Virus record (IMG/VR): IMGVR_UViG_3300017782_000002
Location: 1 to 64,000 of that record
Origin: a virus
DNA: 64,000 bases
Reading direction: 5' to 3' (one strand)
Shown: piece after piece, positions 50,179-58,888 of the stretch
Numbering within the stretch: position 1 is the stretch's first letter
Layout: every line of letters starts with the position of its first letter
Program-made: the position numbers and the translations under genes
Notes under the pieces: generated by a model
Told to the model about the DNA's origin: nothing
Database searches by the model: none
What the model saw: only the letters and a program-made list of their open reading frames with translations

Positions 50179-51357
50179 ATGAGTTATTTCAATCACGCTT
50201 ACAAAAAAACTTTGTTAGCAAACACAGTGAGCACTACAACTGCACACAAAGCGCATACTCTTGCGCCTGCTGCTGTTGCAATGTGTTCTTCAAGCACGTA
50301 TGGTGTAATTAATTACGCTACTACACCAGATGAATTCCTTTTAGTGCAAGGAAACTTAAATAAGACTACGGCTGCAGGTACTGCTGCTACTGTTGCTAAT
50401 GACACTTTAGGTGGAAATAAGCATCACGGTGGTTACGCACACTCAATCAAGTCTAAAGTAATCAAAACTAAATACATTAATAAATTGTGGAAAGAAGCTT
50501 CTGTAGATAATTCAGAACAAACAATTACATTAAGAGTTACAGATGACTGCTATACTTGTACAAAGCATGCTCAATTACGTATTGACCTTAAAGGTGAAGA
50601 GGTACAAAGAGCATTTAACAGAAACTACTACACTGTAGTATCTTCTGAAGGATGTTGTACAATGACTGGTGATTCTGCATCTCTTACTTCTAAAAACATT
50701 GTTGACGGTTGGGCTGCAGCAATTAATGAAGATGAAATGTTATCAGAATTTGTTTCTGCTGCAACTGCTGATCCAGGTGGTCAAACATACTCAACTATAA
50801 CACTTACGTTAAAAGCTGACCGTATGACTAAATTTGATGACTGTTCTTTTGATACAAGAGACTGGTACAATACTGAGCCATTAAAATTAATCTTATCTGA
50901 GATTGATGATGAAGGTGATGCATGTTCTACAGGATGTATTAAAGATAATTCAGGAGTTGATATGCCAGTTGAAGGTTTAAATATTCTTGATTTAGCTGAT
51001 GCAACAAGTGGTGAAACAATCCTTAGAGATCTTATCATGGACGGAAGATACAGAAATGATGGTGGATTTAATCAAGGTAACAGAGATTCTGCACGTTTCA
51101 GAGAAATTGAAAAGTCTGGAAAAGCTGTTATTGGTGCAATTGATAGAAACAGTAGATTTGATGTATTCTATTTACAACACAGTGTGCCACGTTTCAATAA
51201 CCCAACAGGTGTATTTGACAATGATCAGTACGTAATTCAAGTTGCTGCTGACAAAGTTAACAATGCTGCTGCGGTTACTGCATTAGGTAATATGTGGACT
51301 GCAATTGCTGCTAATGCTAAAACTAGTGTTGGTGTTGATACGTACCCTGTAGTATAA
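50179..51357 (+). CDS. Abundant virion protein, tail or head auxiliary, unknown family
   Basis: 392 residues, beginning MSYFNHAYKKTLLANTVSTT, mixed beta-rich and Ala-rich, with cysteines in 'DDCYTCTKH', 'SEGCCTMTG', 'FDDCSFD' and 'DACSTGCIKD'. Terminators on both sides isolate it as a single-gene transcript, and codons are enriched in C-ending forms, so it is likely a major structural protein. Family not recognised; a tail sheath or tube is possible but not shown, and the number of cysteines is unusual for a virion protein. Confidence 0.6.
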   Translation: MSYFNHAYKKTLLANTVSTTTAHKAHTLAPAAVAMCSSSTYGVINYATTPDEFLLVQGNLNKTTAAGTAATVANDTLGGNKHHGGYAHSIKSKVIKTKYINKLWKEASVDNSEQTITLRVTDDCYTCTKHAQLRIDLKGEEVQRAFNRNYYTVVSSEGCCTMTGDSASLTSKNIVDGWAAAINEDEMLSEFVSAATADPGGQTYSTITLTLKADRMTKFDDCSFDTRDWYNTEPLKLILSEIDDEGDACSTGCIKDNSGVDMPVEGLNILDLADATSGETILRDLIMDGRYRNDGGFNQGNRDSARFREIEKSGKAVIGAIDRNSRFDVFYLQHSVPRFNNPTGVFDNDQYVIQVAADKVNNAAAVTALGNMWTAIAANAKTSVGVDTYPVV

Positions 51358-51384
51358 TACTATAGAGTTAGTTAATATTCTTAG

Positions 51385-51416
51385 AAGGGTGGGATTAAGT
51401 TCTCACCCTTTTTTGT
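51385..51416 (+). terminator. Rho-independent terminator
   Basis: AAGGGTG and CACCCTT form a stem with a 12-base loop and are followed by TTTTTTG. It ends the transcript of the 392-residue virion protein. Confidence 0.85.
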
Positions 51417-51438
51417 TTTATAATTGAGTGTTTTTTTG

Positions 51439-51446
51439 TATATTAT
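51439..51446 (+). promoter_or_regulatory. Late promoter -7 element
   Basis: TTTTTTTGTATATTATTAATAG; the TATATTAT core is at 51439-51446, and TTTG (51412-51415) lies 23 bp upstream. It drives the 51485-58752 fibre and tail genes. Shared with the element at 57123. Confidence 0.6.
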
Positions 51447-51484
51447 TAATAGATACTAAATGCATTTTAATTAACTATACATAA

Positions 51485-52069
51485 ATGGCTGCCAAACACA
51501 TACTAAGTTTAGAAGTTCTTGATGTCTCAAATACTAAATATTTATCTATTAGAGATACTAGTAAGTACGCAAAAGGTCTTGGTACTGACTGTGCAGAACT
51601 ACTAATAACTCCGCCACCTGCTACAGGTACAACAAATAAAAAAACATCTATAATAGAAGTCAAGCCTGGATTTGATTTAAACATTACTGCATGTGCTATG
51701 AATTTACAGCTTATGAGTTGTAATGAAATTAGAACAGATATACCTGACGGAGTGTATGTTATTAAATACCAATTATCACCTCATGATAAAACTTATGTAG
51801 AATATAACTACTTAAGAACCACAGGTTTAATGAAGATGTATTATGAAAAATTATGTAAATTAGAATTAGCTGCATGTGAACCTGACTCTACTAGAAAGAA
51901 ATTAATGTCAGAAATGAATGTTATAAGAATGTTAATAGATGGAGCTAAATCAAAAGTTGAATATTGTTCACAACCTGATGCGGGTATGGAACTATTTAAC
52001 TATGCAAAGAAAAAATTAGAAAGAATAGTCTGCAAACAATGTGAAGGACTAAGTAAAGTAAATAGATAA
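51485..52069 (+). CDS. Structural protein, unknown family
   Basis: 194 residues, beta-rich N terminus ('SLEVLDVSNTKYLSIRDTS', 'TSIIEVKPGFDLNITACAM') and a helical C terminus with several cysteines ('NLQLMSC', 'LAACEPD', 'RIVCKQCEGL'). First gene of the fibre operon, behind a late promoter. No family recognised. Confidence 0.5.
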   Translation: MAAKHILSLEVLDVSNTKYLSIRDTSKYAKGLGTDCAELLITPPPATGTTNKKTSIIEVKPGFDLNITACAMNLQLMSCNEIRTDIPDGVYVIKYQLSPHDKTYVEYNYLRTTGLMKMYYEKLCKLELAACEPDSTRKKLMSEMNVIRMLIDGAKSKVEYCSQPDAGMELFNYAKKKLERIVCKQCEGLSKVNR

Positions 52070-52088
52070 TAACCAAAACCAATAAGTA

Positions 52089-52250
52089 ATGCCAGGAGTA
52101 GTAAACGGAGTCAATTGCAATCATTGTCACAAACCATTTAGTTGTGGATGTCAAAAAACAACAGATGACAACGGAAATACAGTTCACAAAGGATGCGTAA
52201 ACCAAGCAAATGCAATAATAAGAACACAAAATGCTAATCAAAACGCATAG
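52089..52250 (+). CDS. Tiny zinc-finger-like protein (53 aa)
   Basis: MPGVVNGVNCNHCHKPFSCG then a CQKTTDDNG... segment and 'HKGCVNQANA'. Cysteines at 10, 13, 19, 21 and 36 with histidines at 12, 14 and 34 fit a small zinc site. Not long enough for most gene callers. It sits directly before the 1609-residue fibre protein, 11 bp from its start. Confidence 0.55.
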   Translation: MPGVVNGVNCNHCHKPFSCGCQKTTDDNGNTVHKGCVNQANAIIRTQNANQNA

Positions 52251-52261
52251 AAAATTAAAAG

Positions 52262-55200
52262 ATGACCTTAAATAACACTCTTTATTACAATTGGAAAAAG
52301 CATGACGGAAGCTGTGGATCAGGAGCAATTACAGGTTCAATAACTAGTGCATCTGCAGTTGATACATTATATACAAAAAGATTAGGTTCTTGGTATTTTT
52401 ATCAGGGTATGGGTCAACCTTCTATTGGTACATTTGTATGTTATAATGGTATTTGTTATGAATACATGGGTACTACGCAAGATGCTGCAGGCGGTGGAGT
52501 AGAATATGATGCTATAATACCATCACCTGCATTAACATCATCAAATCATTTTCCTAATTGTTTTGGATGTTTGTCTGGATGTGCTGCACAACAAACATAC
52601 CATGCTTTTGAAATGTGTAACAATTTAGGTGCTGTAGGTATAGGACTAGAAAATACTAGTACAATAACTGTAGGATCAAATGCTAATGTTTATGCAGGAT
52701 TAGGTTCTCCAGCATTAAACAAAACAGCTACATATAACGGAATATGCATTATATATAAAGGAATGTATATGAGTAATGATGCTGTAATAACAAGCAGTCC
52801 ATTTATATTTAATGTAAACACAACACCTTATACAACTCCTCATGTACATAATGATAATTGTGCTGCATGTCAAGGTACAGGTGTAGATACATTCCATGAA
52901 TGGAAAGTGTGTGGTGGTACTGAAGTCATAAATTTATTAGCCGTGGGTGATGCTAATAGTGCTGCTAATAATGAAACATTTTATTTAAGTGCAGGATCAC
53001 CTAGTGTAGGAACTGTTACTAATTTAAACCCTGCTGTTTCAAGTAGAGCTGGTAATTGTTGGGAGTATGTGGGAACAAATGCTGCACCTGCTGCTTCAGG
53101 AATGCAAAATATTGCGGTAGTATCACCAGCATCATATGCTGATTGCACAACATGTTTAAACCCAGGCACAGGAGGTTGTACTGACATTACAGCAACAAAC
53201 TATAATCCTTCAGCTACTTTTGATGATGGTTCATGTTTATATTCTGCAGGTTGTACGGATCCAACAGCTTCTAATTATAATGCTGCAGCTACTGTAGATG
53301 ATGGTAGTTGTTATTATTGTGTATATGGTTGTATGGACCAAAGTGCTAACAACTATAATGCTGCTGCTACATGTGATGATTCAACTTGTAGGTATACTGT
53401 AGGAGGTGGAGCAGGTACATGTGATATATCTTTTTCAGAACTTTGTGCTGCAGATGGAACTTCTACAGTAACAGTAGATCTATCAGCAGGAACAGGAATA
53501 AAAAATATAACAGCAAAACTTCAAGGTACAACAGTAAGTTCACAAACATGTGGAACACCTACTGATATTAATATTACAGGGGTATTACAAAATCAAACAA
53601 TAAATGTTACTGGAGAATGCTCATATGAAAAAGAAGATTATGATGCAGCTAGTGCAGCACCACAACCAGGATGGGCTGGTGCAGAATGTGGTCAAGTTAC
53701 TGTAAGTTCTAATACAAAAGTATATGCATTTTATGATGGTACATCTTTAGGTGCAACACCAGCTAAAAATGCTTATAAAGCATTAATGGGATGGTTAAAA
53801 GGTGTTGCAAATTTTACTGTAGATACAGTACATGGTTCTCCTACACAAAATGTATTTCATACTACAGTAGCAGGAGAAAGATGGTTAGATTGGGGAACAT
53901 CAGTATTAACAGGTAAATTTAACAATGATAATTTACCTCAACAAATTTCATTAAATGGTGGAGCTTTAAGCACTATATATAACTGTACTGCAGGATCAGA
54001 TTGTGCAACAAAAAAGAATGCTACAGCAGATGAATTTATAGGTGCTGCCTTTGAATCACCTGTTAGCGGCTCTAAAGCAATAGCAATAGCTAACTGGGCT
54101 TATGATACAGCTACTGAAAGTGCTAACGGATATACTTGGACTGTAGATGAATTTTATGATACTGCTGAAGGTACTTTAATAGGTCAACCAATGCTTGATT
54201 ATAATACTTCTAATAATAACGGTGCACAAACTTGGAATGGTTATCCACCACAAGCATCAAATACAGATGATGTATTAGTAGTTATTTTTGCAGATGAGTC
54301 TATGTGGGCTTATCATGTAGGTCAACAAAATGAATTTACAAATTCTACTAATCCTTATACACATTCTTCTGGTGGAAATAGTTACGCAAATATTGATCCT
54401 CAACAACCTACTCCCCAATATAAAGCTGATTATGATAAGTTTAAAGCAATTTATACAGGACACGGAGGATCATACAGAGCTTTCTTATACCCTTCTAGAC
54501 CTACTAGCGTATCTACATCTGGTGGACATAAAATGTTCCCACTACACGCTCTAGCGTCAATTCATAGTGGTAATAATGTTCCTGCAGATGGTATGTGGCA
54601 AACAGGTACTTCTCCTACTAATGCTTATAGTACTATAGATATAATAGAAACTGAAAATCCTTATTGGACAGGTTTATCACCAACTTATGGTGGATTAGAT
54701 CAATCTGGATGGGGAGTTAATGTAGCAGGTGTCTCTTTTGATGCAACTACTTTTCAAAATGACTTAGAAGTATTTCTTGGTTTAAATGCACAAACTTGTG
54801 ATGGATCACAATGTACAGTTATACAAGTATTAGATGAAAACGGTGTTCCTGTTTCAAGTTACCCAATAGACGTAAACGGTACAAACATTGGCTCAACGGA
54901 TGCTGCTGGACAAATTACAACAACTATTAATGCATCTGGCTCAGTAGTTATAAACGGTTGTTATACATTTAATGCTACTGGTAATTGTTTACAATCTCTA
55001 ATTACAATAAATACAATAAGTGCAAATTATACTTCTAATTTAAATTGTATTACGGGTTGTACAGATCCTCTATCTTGGAATTATAACGCTCTTGCAGGTA
55101 TAGATGACGGTTCTTGTATGTACCCTTTAACAGAAGAAGAAGAACTTTCAAGATGTGAAAAAGTTAAATTAGATACAGAGTGTCAATTTGCTACTGATGT

Positions 55201-57091
55201 ATTTAACTTATACAAATATGAAAGATATGGTTTAGATAAGGGATGCTTATATAACTTTGATGGACATATTAGCAAAAAATATTCAATGGATTGGGATGAT
55301 AAATTATTACCAGACTTTGGAACAGAATCATATACTAAGACATTACACACAAAAGGTGCAACACCAAAACCACTTTGGGTAGATTCTGCATGCGGAGGCT
55401 CTTCTTGTGACGGATCAGAATGTGTATACTTTTATGTAAAAGATAAAAATGATAAAGCTGTTGAAGACTATGAAATAGTATTAGATGGTATAGTTATAGG
55501 TAAAACAGATGAAAATGGTGAGCTAAGACATTCTATACCAAATGCAGCAGAAGATACAGAACATAAAGTTAATTTCTGCCACTGTTTTACAACAACAGGA
55601 GGTTGCAATTCACAAAGAATAAAAATAACAGTAGAAGGTATAACTGAATGTAATACTTGCGGTTTAGAATCAGTAGCATGCACATGTATACCTACAGAAA
55701 CAGCAGCTGGAGACATAGCTTTAGAAGTATTAGGTTGTACAGATTCTACTGCTACTAATTACAATGCTCTTGCAAATTGTGACGATGGAAGTTGTATAGA
55801 AACAATAGTAGGATGTATGGACCCTACTTCTTTAAATTATAATCCTTGTGCTAATGTTGCATGTAGTAGCTGCTGTTGTTCAGTAGCAGGATGTATGGAT
55901 GCAACAGCTGATAATTATAATGCTTCAGCTTGTTTAGATGATGGTTCTTGTGAATACACAGGATGTATGGATACTGCTGCTAGTAATTACAACTCTAGTG
56001 CAAACGTAGCATGTAGTAGTTGTTGTACATACCCTGGTTGTACAAATGCAACAGCGTTAAACTATGATCCAAATGCTAATGTAGATGACGGATCATGTAT
56101 ATTACCTGTGTATGGTTGTATGGATTCAACTGCTTTAAACTATAATGCAGCTGCAAACGTAGATGATGGTTCATGTACTTACTGTGTGTATGGATGTATG
56201 GATGCTACAGCGTCTAACTACAACTCTTTAGCTACATGTACTGACGGAAGCTGTACTTATCCAATTCAAGGATGTACTGACGCTAGTGCTTGTAATTATG
56301 ATCCTCTTGCAACACAAGATGACGGTTCTTGTTTAACAGTTCCTACAATGGATCTTGGTTCTACAAACTTTGGTATTAATACTCCTAACTTATTACAACA
56401 AGATGGTAGTGGTGTTAGTGGTCTTGGTTGTGCAACTTACTATATGCAAGCTTATCCTTATGAAGTAGGTGAGCCATTCTATGGTGGACACGTTACAAAA
56501 AATATTTCTGGTAGTTTTGTTTTAGGTGGTACAGGTAATCATGTAGGAAATGTATGGACAGAATCTTATTTCTTTGAATTAGGTACTGATGCTGCAAATG
56601 GTAATCCTCCATTAACTATAGGTAATCAATATTGTATAACATGGGCTGAGATTGTAATGGCTTTAAGATCTAGTGGTCAATGTTCTGATTGTTTAATGGG
56701 AGGTTGGGGTGTTAGAATAGATCAAGGTACAGGTACTCCTACTACAGCTGATCTTAATAGTGCAACTAATTTATATGATCCTGTAGCTCTTGGTACTTTA
56801 AGTACAGCTAATGCTTTAATTCATAACTCTGCATGTCAAACAAACGATGTTGGAAATGCTAATGGTGTTAACTCACCAGGTGCTCCAAATGGAAGTCACT
56901 CTAATTGGGTTGACAAATGTATTACGTTTACAGCTACTGCATCACAACACAGAATACACATGTATGTAATTACTGATTATAACCAATGTACTTCTTGTAC
57001 TTCACATTCTGGATCTAGTGTCCACGGATCATACATGGGTATATCAAAAGTACAGATAAGTACAAGCTGTAGTGGTAGTTGTAATTGCTAG
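52262..57091 (+). CDS. 1609-aa DGSC-repeat adhesin, probable tail fibre/spike
   Basis: The longest gene here. Residues 1-300 contain three modules of about 95 residues that each end in a CxxC. Residues about 305-376, 932-952 and 1158-1357 carry 12 copies of a GC-[TM]-[DN]-x7-NY-[ND]-x8-DGSC type repeat, with one-to-two-copy variants ending ACSSC. Residues about 485-840 hold an alpha/beta region with 'VYAFYDGTSLG' and 'DVLVVIFADESMWAYH', which might be a VWA-like fold (weak). The final 250 residues form a distinct C-terminal domain ending CSGSCNC. Very Cys-rich; probably a host-binding fibre. Confidence 0.7.
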   Translation: MTLNNTLYYNWKKHDGSCGSGAITGSITSASAVDTLYTKRLGSWYFYQGMGQPSIGTFVCYNGICYEYMGTTQDAAGGGVEYDAIIPSPALTSSNHFPNCFGCLSGCAAQQTYHAFEMCNNLGAVGIGLENTSTITVGSNANVYAGLGSPALNKTATYNGICIIYKGMYMSNDAVITSSPFIFNVNTTPYTTPHVHNDNCAACQGTGVDTFHEWKVCGGTEVINLLAVGDANSAANNETFYLSAGSPSVGTVTNLNPAVSSRAGNCWEYVGTNAAPAASGMQNIAVVSPASYADCTTCLNPGTGGCTDITATNYNPSATFDDGSCLYSAGCTDPTASNYNAAATVDDGSCYYCVYGCMDQSANNYNAAATCDDSTCRYTVGGGAGTCDISFSELCAADGTSTVTVDLSAGTGIKNITAKLQGTTVSSQTCGTPTDINITGVLQNQTINVTGECSYEKEDYDAASAAPQPGWAGAECGQVTVSSNTKVYAFYDGTSLGATPAKNAYKALMGWLKGVANFTVDTVHGSPTQNVFHTTVAGERWLDWGTSVLTGKFNNDNLPQQISLNGGALSTIYNCTAGSDCATKKNATADEFIGAAFESPVSGSKAIAIANWAYDTATESANGYTWTVDEFYDTAEGTLIGQPMLDYNTSNNNGAQTWNGYPPQASNTDDVLVVIFADESMWAYHVGQQNEFTNSTNPYTHSSGGNSYANIDPQQPTPQYKADYDKFKAIYTGHGGSYRAFLYPSRPTSVSTSGGHKMFPLHALASIHSGNNVPADGMWQTGTSPTNAYSTIDIIETENPYWTGLSPTYGGLDQSGWGVNVAGVSFDATTFQNDLEVFLGLNAQTCDGSQCTVIQVLDENGVPVSSYPIDVNGTNIGSTDAAGQITTTINASGSVVINGCYTFNATGNCLQSLITINTISANYTSNLNCITGCTDPLSWNYNALAGIDDGSCMYPLTEEEELSRCEKVKLDTECQFATDVFNLYKYERYGLDKGCLYNFDGHISKKYSMDWDDKLLPDFGTESYTKTLHTKGATPKPLWVDSACGGSSCDGSECVYFYVKDKNDKAVEDYEIVLDGIVIGKTDENGELRHSIPNAAEDTEHKVNFCHCFTTTGGCNSQRIKITVEGITECNTCGLESVACTCIPTETAAGDIALEVLGCTDSTATNYNALANCDDGSCIETIVGCMDPTSLNYNPCANVACSSCCCSVAGCMDATADNYNASACLDDGSCEYTGCMDTAASNYNSSANVACSSCCTYPGCTNATALNYDPNANVDDGSCILPVYGCMDSTALNYNAAANVDDGSCTYCVYGCMDATASNYNSLATCTDGSCTYPIQGCTDASACNYDPLATQDDGSCLTVPTMDLGSTNFGINTPNLLQQDGSGVSGLGCATYYMQAYPYEVGEPFYGGHVTKNISGSFVLGGTGNHVGNVWTESYFFELGTDAANGNPPLTIGNQYCITWAEIVMALRSSGQCSDCLMGGWGVRIDQGTGTPTTADLNSATNLYDPVALGTLSTANALIHNSACQTNDVGNANGVNSPGAPNGSHSNWVDKCITFTATASQHRIHMYVITDYNQCTSCTSHSGSSVHGSYMGISKVQISTSCSGSCNC
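53174..53389 (+). repeat. DGSC-type repeats, N-terminal set (3 copies)
   Basis: Three tandem copies of a 21-26-residue repeat: GCTDxTATNYNPSATFDDGSC and two variants, the last with DDSTC. They follow the CxxC modules of the adhesin. Confidence 0.8.
55055..55117 (+). repeat. DGSC-type repeat, single central copy
   Basis: One copy (GCTDPLSWNYNALAGIDDGSC pattern) separates the VWA-like and later parts of the 1609-residue adhesin. Confidence 0.75.
55733..56332 (+). repeat. DGSC-type repeats, C-terminal set (8 copies)
   Basis: Eight copies in a row with unequal linkers; two end ACSSC instead of DDGSC. Asn/Asp and Gly-Cys residues are constant, so each copy may bind Ca2+ or form a disulfide-tied loop. 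Confidence 0.8.
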
Positions 57092-57098
57092 GTAAATG

Positions 57099-57130
57099 TT
57101 TGCTTATAAGATGAATAATTTGTATATTAT
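57099..57130 (+). promoter_or_regulatory. Late promoter
   Basis: TTTG (57099-57102), 20 bp, then GTATATTAT (TATATTAT at 57123-57130), 26 bp before the next ATG. The -33 element and ideal spacing support this being a genuine promoter; the -7 differs from TAnnTTTG. Confidence 0.65.
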
Positions 57131-57155
57131 TATATACTAGTAAAGAAAATTAACT

Positions 57156-58202
57156 ATGGCTTTTGAAAGTTCAGATAAATCAGGTTTAAATAACGGGCGT
57201 ACAGCACGTTTAGATATTAGCAATATTAACCAAGGTGGTCTTAAAGGTGAAAGAGCTGCTACTGATGAACAGTTATTGCAATTGATTATTGATAATCTTG
57301 CAGGAGCACAAGTACCAGCAGGAACACAAGACTTAAATAATGATGGTAAAATTGATGTTAATGATTTGATATTCAGTGTTTCAGAAGCTTACAAAAGATA
57401 TGCAAAAACACAATCTGATAAAGTTACATTACCTAACTTAATAGATTCTCTTACAAAAGGTATAGCTGTTTTACATACAGATTTAAGCATACAGAAAAAA
57501 ATATCACAAGGTTTAGAAGCACAATTATTAGAGCAAAAGAAAAAAGCTGTTGGTGAAGCTAATCCAAGAATATACTCTAGTGGTACAGTAGAACAAAATA
57601 AACTGCATCCTATAGAAAAAATAGTACAAGCTACTGAAGCAAAGGTTGTAAGTACTGAAAAATTAGTAGGAACAACTACAGATATAGCAAAAAGTATTAG
57701 TGCACAAATAACAGATTTACATAAACCATTAACAGAATATGCAGGACCTGTAGTTCATGGTGCTAACAATTTAGCAGATACTATAAAAAATATGTGGACA
57801 GTTATTGGTGATCTTAGAAACACAGTTACTATATTACTAGAAGAAACAAGTAACACACTTAAAGTTGGAAGAATGGGAGATATATATACTTTCTTTTTAA
57901 GTAGAAATACTTGTGAAAATCTAATAGCAAATGCACAATCAATAGATGGTGCAGGAGGAAATGCAAGAGATTTATGGAATGAAACTGGAGCTTTATATGA
58001 TCCTAGTGTACCGGCATTCACAAGTAACGTACCTTCAGTTTCATCTGAATGTTTAAATGGAGCTTGGTATTGTGTAACGGGAAGTAAAGGTGGAAACACT
58101 CTAGCTCAATATAGCAGGACTGCACCATTTTGGAAAAATATTGGTTCAGTTTGTCCAGCACCTAAGAAAACATACAGTGACCCAAGTAGTTTAGAAGTAT
58201 AA
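57156..58202 (+). CDS. Virion protein with dockerin-like EF-hand
   Basis: 348 residues. Residues 59-71 read DLNNDGKIDVNDL, with D59, N61, D63 and D70 in the spacing of the dockerin/EF-hand calcium loop. Other parts are helical ('DEQLLQLIIDNLAG') and a Ser/Asn-rich tail with two cysteines in 'SECLNGAWYCVTG'. It is preceded by its own late promoter and followed by the FN3 protein gene. Probably a fibre or baseplate component in which Ca2+ stabilises an interface. Confidence 0.6.
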   Translation: MAFESSDKSGLNNGRTARLDISNINQGGLKGERAATDEQLLQLIIDNLAGAQVPAGTQDLNNDGKIDVNDLIFSVSEAYKRYAKTQSDKVTLPNLIDSLTKGIAVLHTDLSIQKKISQGLEAQLLEQKKKAVGEANPRIYSSGTVEQNKLHPIEKIVQATEAKVVSTEKLVGTTTDIAKSISAQITDLHKPLTEYAGPVVHGANNLADTIKNMWTVIGDLRNTVTILLEETSNTLKVGRMGDIYTFFLSRNTCENLIANAQSIDGAGGNARDLWNETGALYDPSVPAFTSNVPSVSSECLNGAWYCVTGSKGGNTLAQYSRTAPFWKNIGSVCPAPKKTYSDPSSLEV

Positions 58203-58215
58203 AAAAATAAAAAAA

Positions 58216-58752
58216 ATGAGCAATTGTACAGACAATCCATGTGATAAATTACCTTGCGGGTGTGATCAAACAGCTTACACACATACGTGTGAGTTATCAA
58301 ACTGTAACACACCTATTGAAAGATGTGAAGAATTACTATGCTCAAATTGTGTTTCTCATTGTTATGATAAATTTAGCTATACTGTAAATGGTGCTAATGA
58401 TATTATAGTAGAAAATGGAGAAAGATTATTATCAACACTACAAAGAATGATTATATCAACTGCAGGTGGAGATTGTTTTACAAAAGCAGCAGTTGGTGTA
58501 AGAACTTCTGGTATAACTGCTACAAGTATATTTGTTACATGGACTGCACCGCAAACACCAGCAGCTCCTACTTATACTGTTCAGTATAGAGTAGCAGGTA
58601 CTGCAACATGGACAGATGCTGTTACAGGTTTATCTGCAACAACATTTAGTTATAACATAGCTTGTTTAACTGCAGCAACTGCTTATGAATTAAGAATAAT
58701 AGCATCAGATGCAAATTGTCCTTCTGTGACTATTTATGCATCAACATTATAA
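58216..58752 (+). CDS. Cys-rich protein with FN3 domain
   Basis: 178 residues. The first 53 residues hold ten cysteines ('DNPCDKLPCGCDQ', 'CELSNCNTP', 'CEELLCSNCVSHCYDKF'). Residues about 94-178 match a fibronectin type III domain ('SIFVTWTAPQTPAAPTYTVQY', in two parts, and 'LTAATAYELRIIASD'). FN3 domains occur on many phage tail and head fibres and may bind carbohydrate. Cysteine crosslinks are plausible outside the cell. Confidence 0.75.
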   Translation: MSNCTDNPCDKLPCGCDQTAYTHTCELSNCNTPIERCEELLCSNCVSHCYDKFSYTVNGANDIIVENGERLLSTLQRMIISTAGGDCFTKAAVGVRTSGITATSIFVTWTAPQTPAAPTYTVQYRVAGTATWTDAVTGLSATTFSYNIACLTAATAYELRIIASDANCPSVTIYASTL

Positions 58753-58800
58753 AGAGACAAGAAAGTGAAGGTTTATTGGTTTTCCAACACTTAATTGTAT

Positions 58801-58837
58801 GAGGCCTGGGGTTAACACCGGGCCTCTTTCTTTTTTG
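58801..58837 (+). terminator. Rho-independent terminator
   Basis: GAGGCC and GGCCTC flank an interior GG/CC pair and loop, followed by TTTCTTTTTTG. It ends the fibre operon transcript. Confidence 0.85.
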
Positions 58838-58853
58838 TGAATAAATTTTTTTG

Positions 58854-58861
58854 TATCTTTG
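58854..58861 (+). promoter_or_regulatory. Host-type promoter -7 element
   Basis: TATCTTTG (58854-58861) matches TAnnTTTG, right after the terminator and 28 bp before ATG 58889. The best TTTG upstream is only 16 bp away, so the spacing is short. Confidence 0.55.
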
Positions 58862-58888
58862 CTTCATATTAACTAAATAAAATTATAA

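Noticed and set aside
52262-57091. Certain VWA domain in the 1609-aa adhesin
   Set aside because: The DGTSLG and IFADES segments are suggestive but not a true MIDAS DxSxS set, so it is kept only as a possibility.
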